A stretch of DNA of 8,345 bases from Syntrophomonadaceae bacterium (GTDB taxonomy: Bacteria; Bacillota_D; Dethiobacteria; DTU022), in NCBI GenBank assembly GCA_003551865.1, contig PUNU01000126.1, positions 1 to 8,345 of the forward strand, read 5' to 3'. The notes under the pieces are model-generated. The model had not been told where the DNA came from and made no database searches. It was given only the letters and a program-made list of their open reading frames with translations. The number at the start of each line of letters is the position of its first letter. Positions within the stretch are counted from its first letter, which is position 1. The translations under genes and the position numbers were made by a program. Shown one piece after another: positions 7,097 to 8,345 of the stretch.

Positions 7097-7151
7097 TCCC
7101 TTTCGGAAGTTTTGCTTTTATGAAATTCCAATTAAGTTCTTTTAATTATAT

Positions 7152-7179
7152 ATTTTACCACATTTTGTAGCATTAGCAA
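7152..7179 (-). promoter_or_regulatory. Candidate second promoter downstream of the riboswitch
   Basis: Reading the minus strand, TTGCTA (7174-7179), a 16-nt spacer, then TAAAAT (7152-7157) preceded by TGG, giving an extended -10 (TGn). If active it would transcribe the pilus genes without the riboswitch. The region is very A/T-rich, so chance matches are likely. Confidence 0.35.
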
Positions 7180-7201
7180 GTCTTTTTTACAAAAAAATGT
7201 G
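7159..7201. repeat. Inverted repeat around the candidate second promoter
   Basis: CACATTTTGTA at 7159-7169 is mirrored by TACAAAAAAATGTG at 7188-7201, identical except for three extra A, and separated by 18 nt. The candidate -35 element lies in the loop and the -10 just outside. It could be an operator or an A/U hairpin in the leader RNA. Confidence 0.4.
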
Positions 7202-7265
7202 AATATTACTGCTTAAGGATAAACTGACACTATATTGTATTAAGGCGTCAAGGTTTTGCCATTGA

Positions 7266-7297
7266 GGGTAAATTTTGCTTTAGGCATAAAATTACCC
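7266..7297 (-). promoter_or_regulatory. Stem-loop just downstream of the riboswitch (possible expression platform)
   Basis: GGGTAA and TTACCC flank partly paired TTTT/AAAA tracts around a short loop, giving an A/U-rich hairpin that starts a few bases after the aptamer. No U run follows it, so it is not a classical terminator. It is the nearest candidate for an element whose folding could change on c-di-GMP binding. Confidence 0.35.
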
Positions 7298-7299
7298 GC

Positions 7300-7391
7300 T
7301 TCGGCGGCCAGGCGCTCATAGCCGGTCATAACCGGCCTTAGAGCCTAGGCTTTGCGTCCCCGCCTTTCGACGGGTTTGCCCTTTCGTCCAG
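7300..7391 (-). ncRNA. Cyclic di-GMP-I (GEMM-I) riboswitch aptamer
   Basis: The minus strand shows the class I c-di-GMP aptamer. GGGCAAACC (7373-7381) is followed by a 6-bp hairpin capped by a GAAA tetraloop (CCCGTC-GAAA-GGCGGG), then GGGACGCAAAGCC (7348-7360). Next is a second arm, GCTCTAAG-GCCGGT-TATG-ACCGGC-TATGAGC. CUAAG facing UAUGA in that arm is a near-canonical 11-nt tetraloop receptor. The 3' strand (GCGCCTGGCCGCCG) closes the fold. It starts about 15 nt after the predicted transcription start of the pilus operon, so it should tie expression to the second messenger that controls the motile/sessile switch. Whether it turns genes on or off cannot be read with confidence. Confidence 0.95.
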
Positions 7392-7414
7392 GTTTTACAG
7401 CTTATGCTTAAACT

Positions 7415-7443
7415 ATTTTAACTTTACTTTAACAATATGTCAA
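7415..7443 (-). promoter_or_regulatory. Sigma-A promoter of the pilus operon
   Basis: TTGACA (7438-7443), exactly 17 nt, then TAAAAT (7415-7420) on the minus strand. This is a near-consensus housekeeping promoter. Predicted transcription start near 7407 puts the riboswitch at the extreme 5' end of the transcript. It lies between the yqeG stop and the aptamer, so the operon is independent of yqeG. No terminator is seen after yqeG, so read-through is possible. Confidence 0.85.
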
Positions 7444-7476
7444 GATAACTAAATATTTCTAACTCATACACGATTT

Positions 7477-7980
7477 TTACCGCGGTGAGCTGTTATTTAT
7501 ATGACCGATGATCAGCCGCTCCAAGCGGCGCATCAGTTTGGTCCAGATAAATTCTTTTTCAGAAATGGGGGTAACAAGGATGGTATAGAGCCCGAGCCGG
7601 TTGCCGCCCAGGACGTCGGTAAAGATCTGGTCGCCCACCACGGCCACCTCCTGCGGGGAAAGCCCCATGTGCTCGAGGGCTTTGCGGAAAGCGCCGCGGC
7701 GGGGCTTTACGGCGTACCAGATCGCCGGAATTTCCAGTTCCCGGGCCAGGTAGCCGCCGCGGTCTTTGCTGTTGTTGGAGACGATAAAGAGCTTAAAGCC
7801 CCGCTTCTTCAGATCGGCGAACCACTTGGACAGGCGCGGGTAAACAGTGCGGTCGCTCCAGGGCACCAGGGTATTGTCCATGTCGGTAATGATCCCCTTG
7901 ATGCCCAGGGACTGCAGGTGATCGGGATCTATTTCAAATACATCATTTAAATGCTGGTCCGGAGAAAGCAGTTTGCGCAT
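7477..7980 (-). CDS. yqeG: YqeG family HAD-IIIA phosphatase
   Basis: This 167-residue protein is of the usual length for the family. HAD motif I is ITDMDNTLVPW (31-41, nucleophile Asp33 and Asp35). Motif II is LFIVSNN (64-70), the motif III lysine lies in AVKPRRGAF (Lys92), and motif IV is VVGDQIFTDVLGG (114-126, Asp117 and Asp122). There is no large cap domain, as expected for type III HADs. These are soluble Mg-dependent phosphatases. Family relatives act on small phosphorylated substrates, including phosphatidylglycerophosphate in some lineages, but the substrate here cannot be read from sequence. ATG at 7980 with GGGAGG upstream. The yqeH and aroE genes that often follow it in Bacillus are absent. 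The pilus operon follows instead, behind its own promoter. Confidence 0.93.
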   Translation of the reverse strand: MRKLLSPDQHLNDVFEIDPDHLQSLGIKGIITDMDNTLVPWSDRTVYPRLSKWFADLKKRGFKLFIVSNNSKDRGGYLARELEIPAIWYAVKPRRGAFRKALEHMGLSPQEVAVVGDQIFTDVLGGNRLGLYTILVTPISEKEFIWTKLMRRLERLIIGHINNSSPR

Positions 7981-8047
7981 TAAGCAAGCCTCCCTGATGT
8001 TGTCAGTCCTGCTGTTAGCCGGGTATAAGCCGCGGACCCGTTAAATA

Positions 8048-8066
8048 AGGGGCTTTACCTGCCCCT
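8048..8066 (-). promoter_or_regulatory. Short hairpin at the 5' end of the yqeG transcript
   Basis: AGGGGC pairs with GCCCCT around a 7-nt loop. On the minus strand it is followed by TATTT, a weak terminator-like tail. With the candidate promoter at 8077-8085 it would start a few bases into the transcript, so it is more likely a 5' stabilising or regulatory stem than a terminator of another gene. Confidence 0.3.
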
Positions 8067-8076
8067 CATTAACTTT

Positions 8077-8085
8077 ATCATAACA
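8077..8085 (-). promoter_or_regulatory. Candidate extended -10 promoter of yqeG
   Basis: TGTTATGAT on the minus strand matches an extended -10 (TGn plus TATGAT). No good -35 is present 17 nt upstream, which extended -10 promoters tolerate. It is about 95 bases ahead of the yqeG ATG. Confidence 0.4.
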
Positions 8086-8117
8086 GCAGTATTTTTTACA
8101 CCCTGTTTTTGCCGCCC

Positions 8118-8146
8118 TTTAAAAAAGACCAGAGATCGGGTATGAT
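8118..8146 (+). promoter_or_regulatory. Candidate promoter of the dehydrogenase gene
   Basis: TTTAAA (8118-8123), a 17-nt spacer, then TATGAT (8141-8146) on the plus strand: 4/6 and 5/6 matches to sigma-A consensus. It is divergent from the candidate yqeG promoter 30 to 60 bases away. The predicted leader of about 90 nt contains a GC-rich hairpin (GGCCCGG 8176-8182 with CCGGGCC 8200-8206) without a T tract. Confidence 0.45.
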
Positions 8147-8244
8147 ATGAAAAGCTTAAAAACCGGCCAGAAACGGGCCCGGGTAAGCAGCCTGCCCGGC
8201 CGGGCCGGCGCAGCAGCATAAACAGAGGATTGGAGGCACTGCAG

Positions 8245-8345
8245 ATGTACAATATTGCCGTAATACCCGGGGACGGGACGGGCCCCGAGCAGGTAGACGA
8301 GGGTTTGAAAGTTTTACAAACAGCCGCGGACAAGCACGGCTTTAA
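8245..8345 (+). CDS. Isocitrate/isopropylmalate dehydrogenase family protein, N-terminus only
   Basis: The first 33 codons are visible before the window ends. They show [13 protein letters not shown] (residues 3-15), the N-terminal signature of the beta-decarboxylating dehydrogenase family, then a helix ([17 protein letters not shown]). The family oxidises isocitrate, 3-isopropylmalate, homoisocitrate or tartrate with NAD(P). The residues that separate these substrates lie further along, so leuB, icd and relatives cannot be told apart here. ATG at 8245 follows GGAGG with an 8-nt spacer. It is divergent from yqeG and unrelated in function to the pilus genes. Confidence 0.88.
   Translation, partial: MYNIAVIPGDGTGPEQVDEGLKVLQTAADKHGF

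Noticed and set aside
6612..7145. 177-codon plus-strand open frame
   Set aside because: It is antisense to the pilP-like gene and leader, has a low-complexity Ser/Pro/Thr product, and no promoter or ribosome binding site.
8055..8333. 92-codon minus-strand open frame at the right edge
   Set aside because: It overlaps the start of the dehydrogenase gene and the divergent promoter region, and its translation resembles no protein family.

Overview
The window looks like chromosomal DNA from a Gram-positive anaerobe of the Clostridia/Firmicutes type. This is inferred from sigma-A style promoters, strong GGAGG-type ribosome binding sites, frequent GTG and TTG starts, a yqeG gene, a class I cyclic di-GMP riboswitch, and a type IV pilus operon whose secretin-related gene lacks the outer-membrane barrel. 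The exact genus cannot be read from the sequence.

Layout. Positions 1-245 hold no gene. They contain a tandem array of about 34-bp palindromic G/C-rich repeats, ending in a hairpin that reads best as a terminator for plus-strand transcription from the left. Positions 246-7443 form one minus-strand unit, read right to left: sigma-A promoter (7415-7443), c-di-GMP-I riboswitch (7300-7391), a leader of about 450 nt with a possible second promoter, an inverted repeat and a possible 41-codon ORF, then seven genes: pilP-like (6404-6958), secretin N-domain protein (4868-6403), pilT (3707-4810), pilC (2409-3611), pilM (1376-2389), pilN (784-1371) and pilO (246-782). The pilM-pilN-pilO junctions are only 4 and 1 nt long. 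Next, on the minus strand, is yqeG (7477-7980), a HAD phosphatase with its own upstream region. Divergent from it, at 8245, is the start of an isocitrate/isopropylmalate dehydrogenase family gene on the plus strand, cut by the window edge.

How the genes work together. PilC (platform), PilM (cytoplasmic actin-like ring), PilN and PilO (membrane alignment pair), a PilP-like bitopic protein and PilT (retraction ATPase) form most of the inner part of a type IV pilus machine. PilB, the pilins and the prepilin peptidase are not in this window and must be encoded elsewhere if the machine is functional. The riboswitch should make expression of the whole set respond to cyclic di-GMP.

The most unusual item is the second gene. 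It carries an STN/secretin-N-like region but, where PilQ would have its barrel, it has an acidic Glu-Pro linker and an InlB-type (Flg_new_2-like) surface repeat. It looks like a PilQ remodelled for a cell wall rather than an outer membrane.
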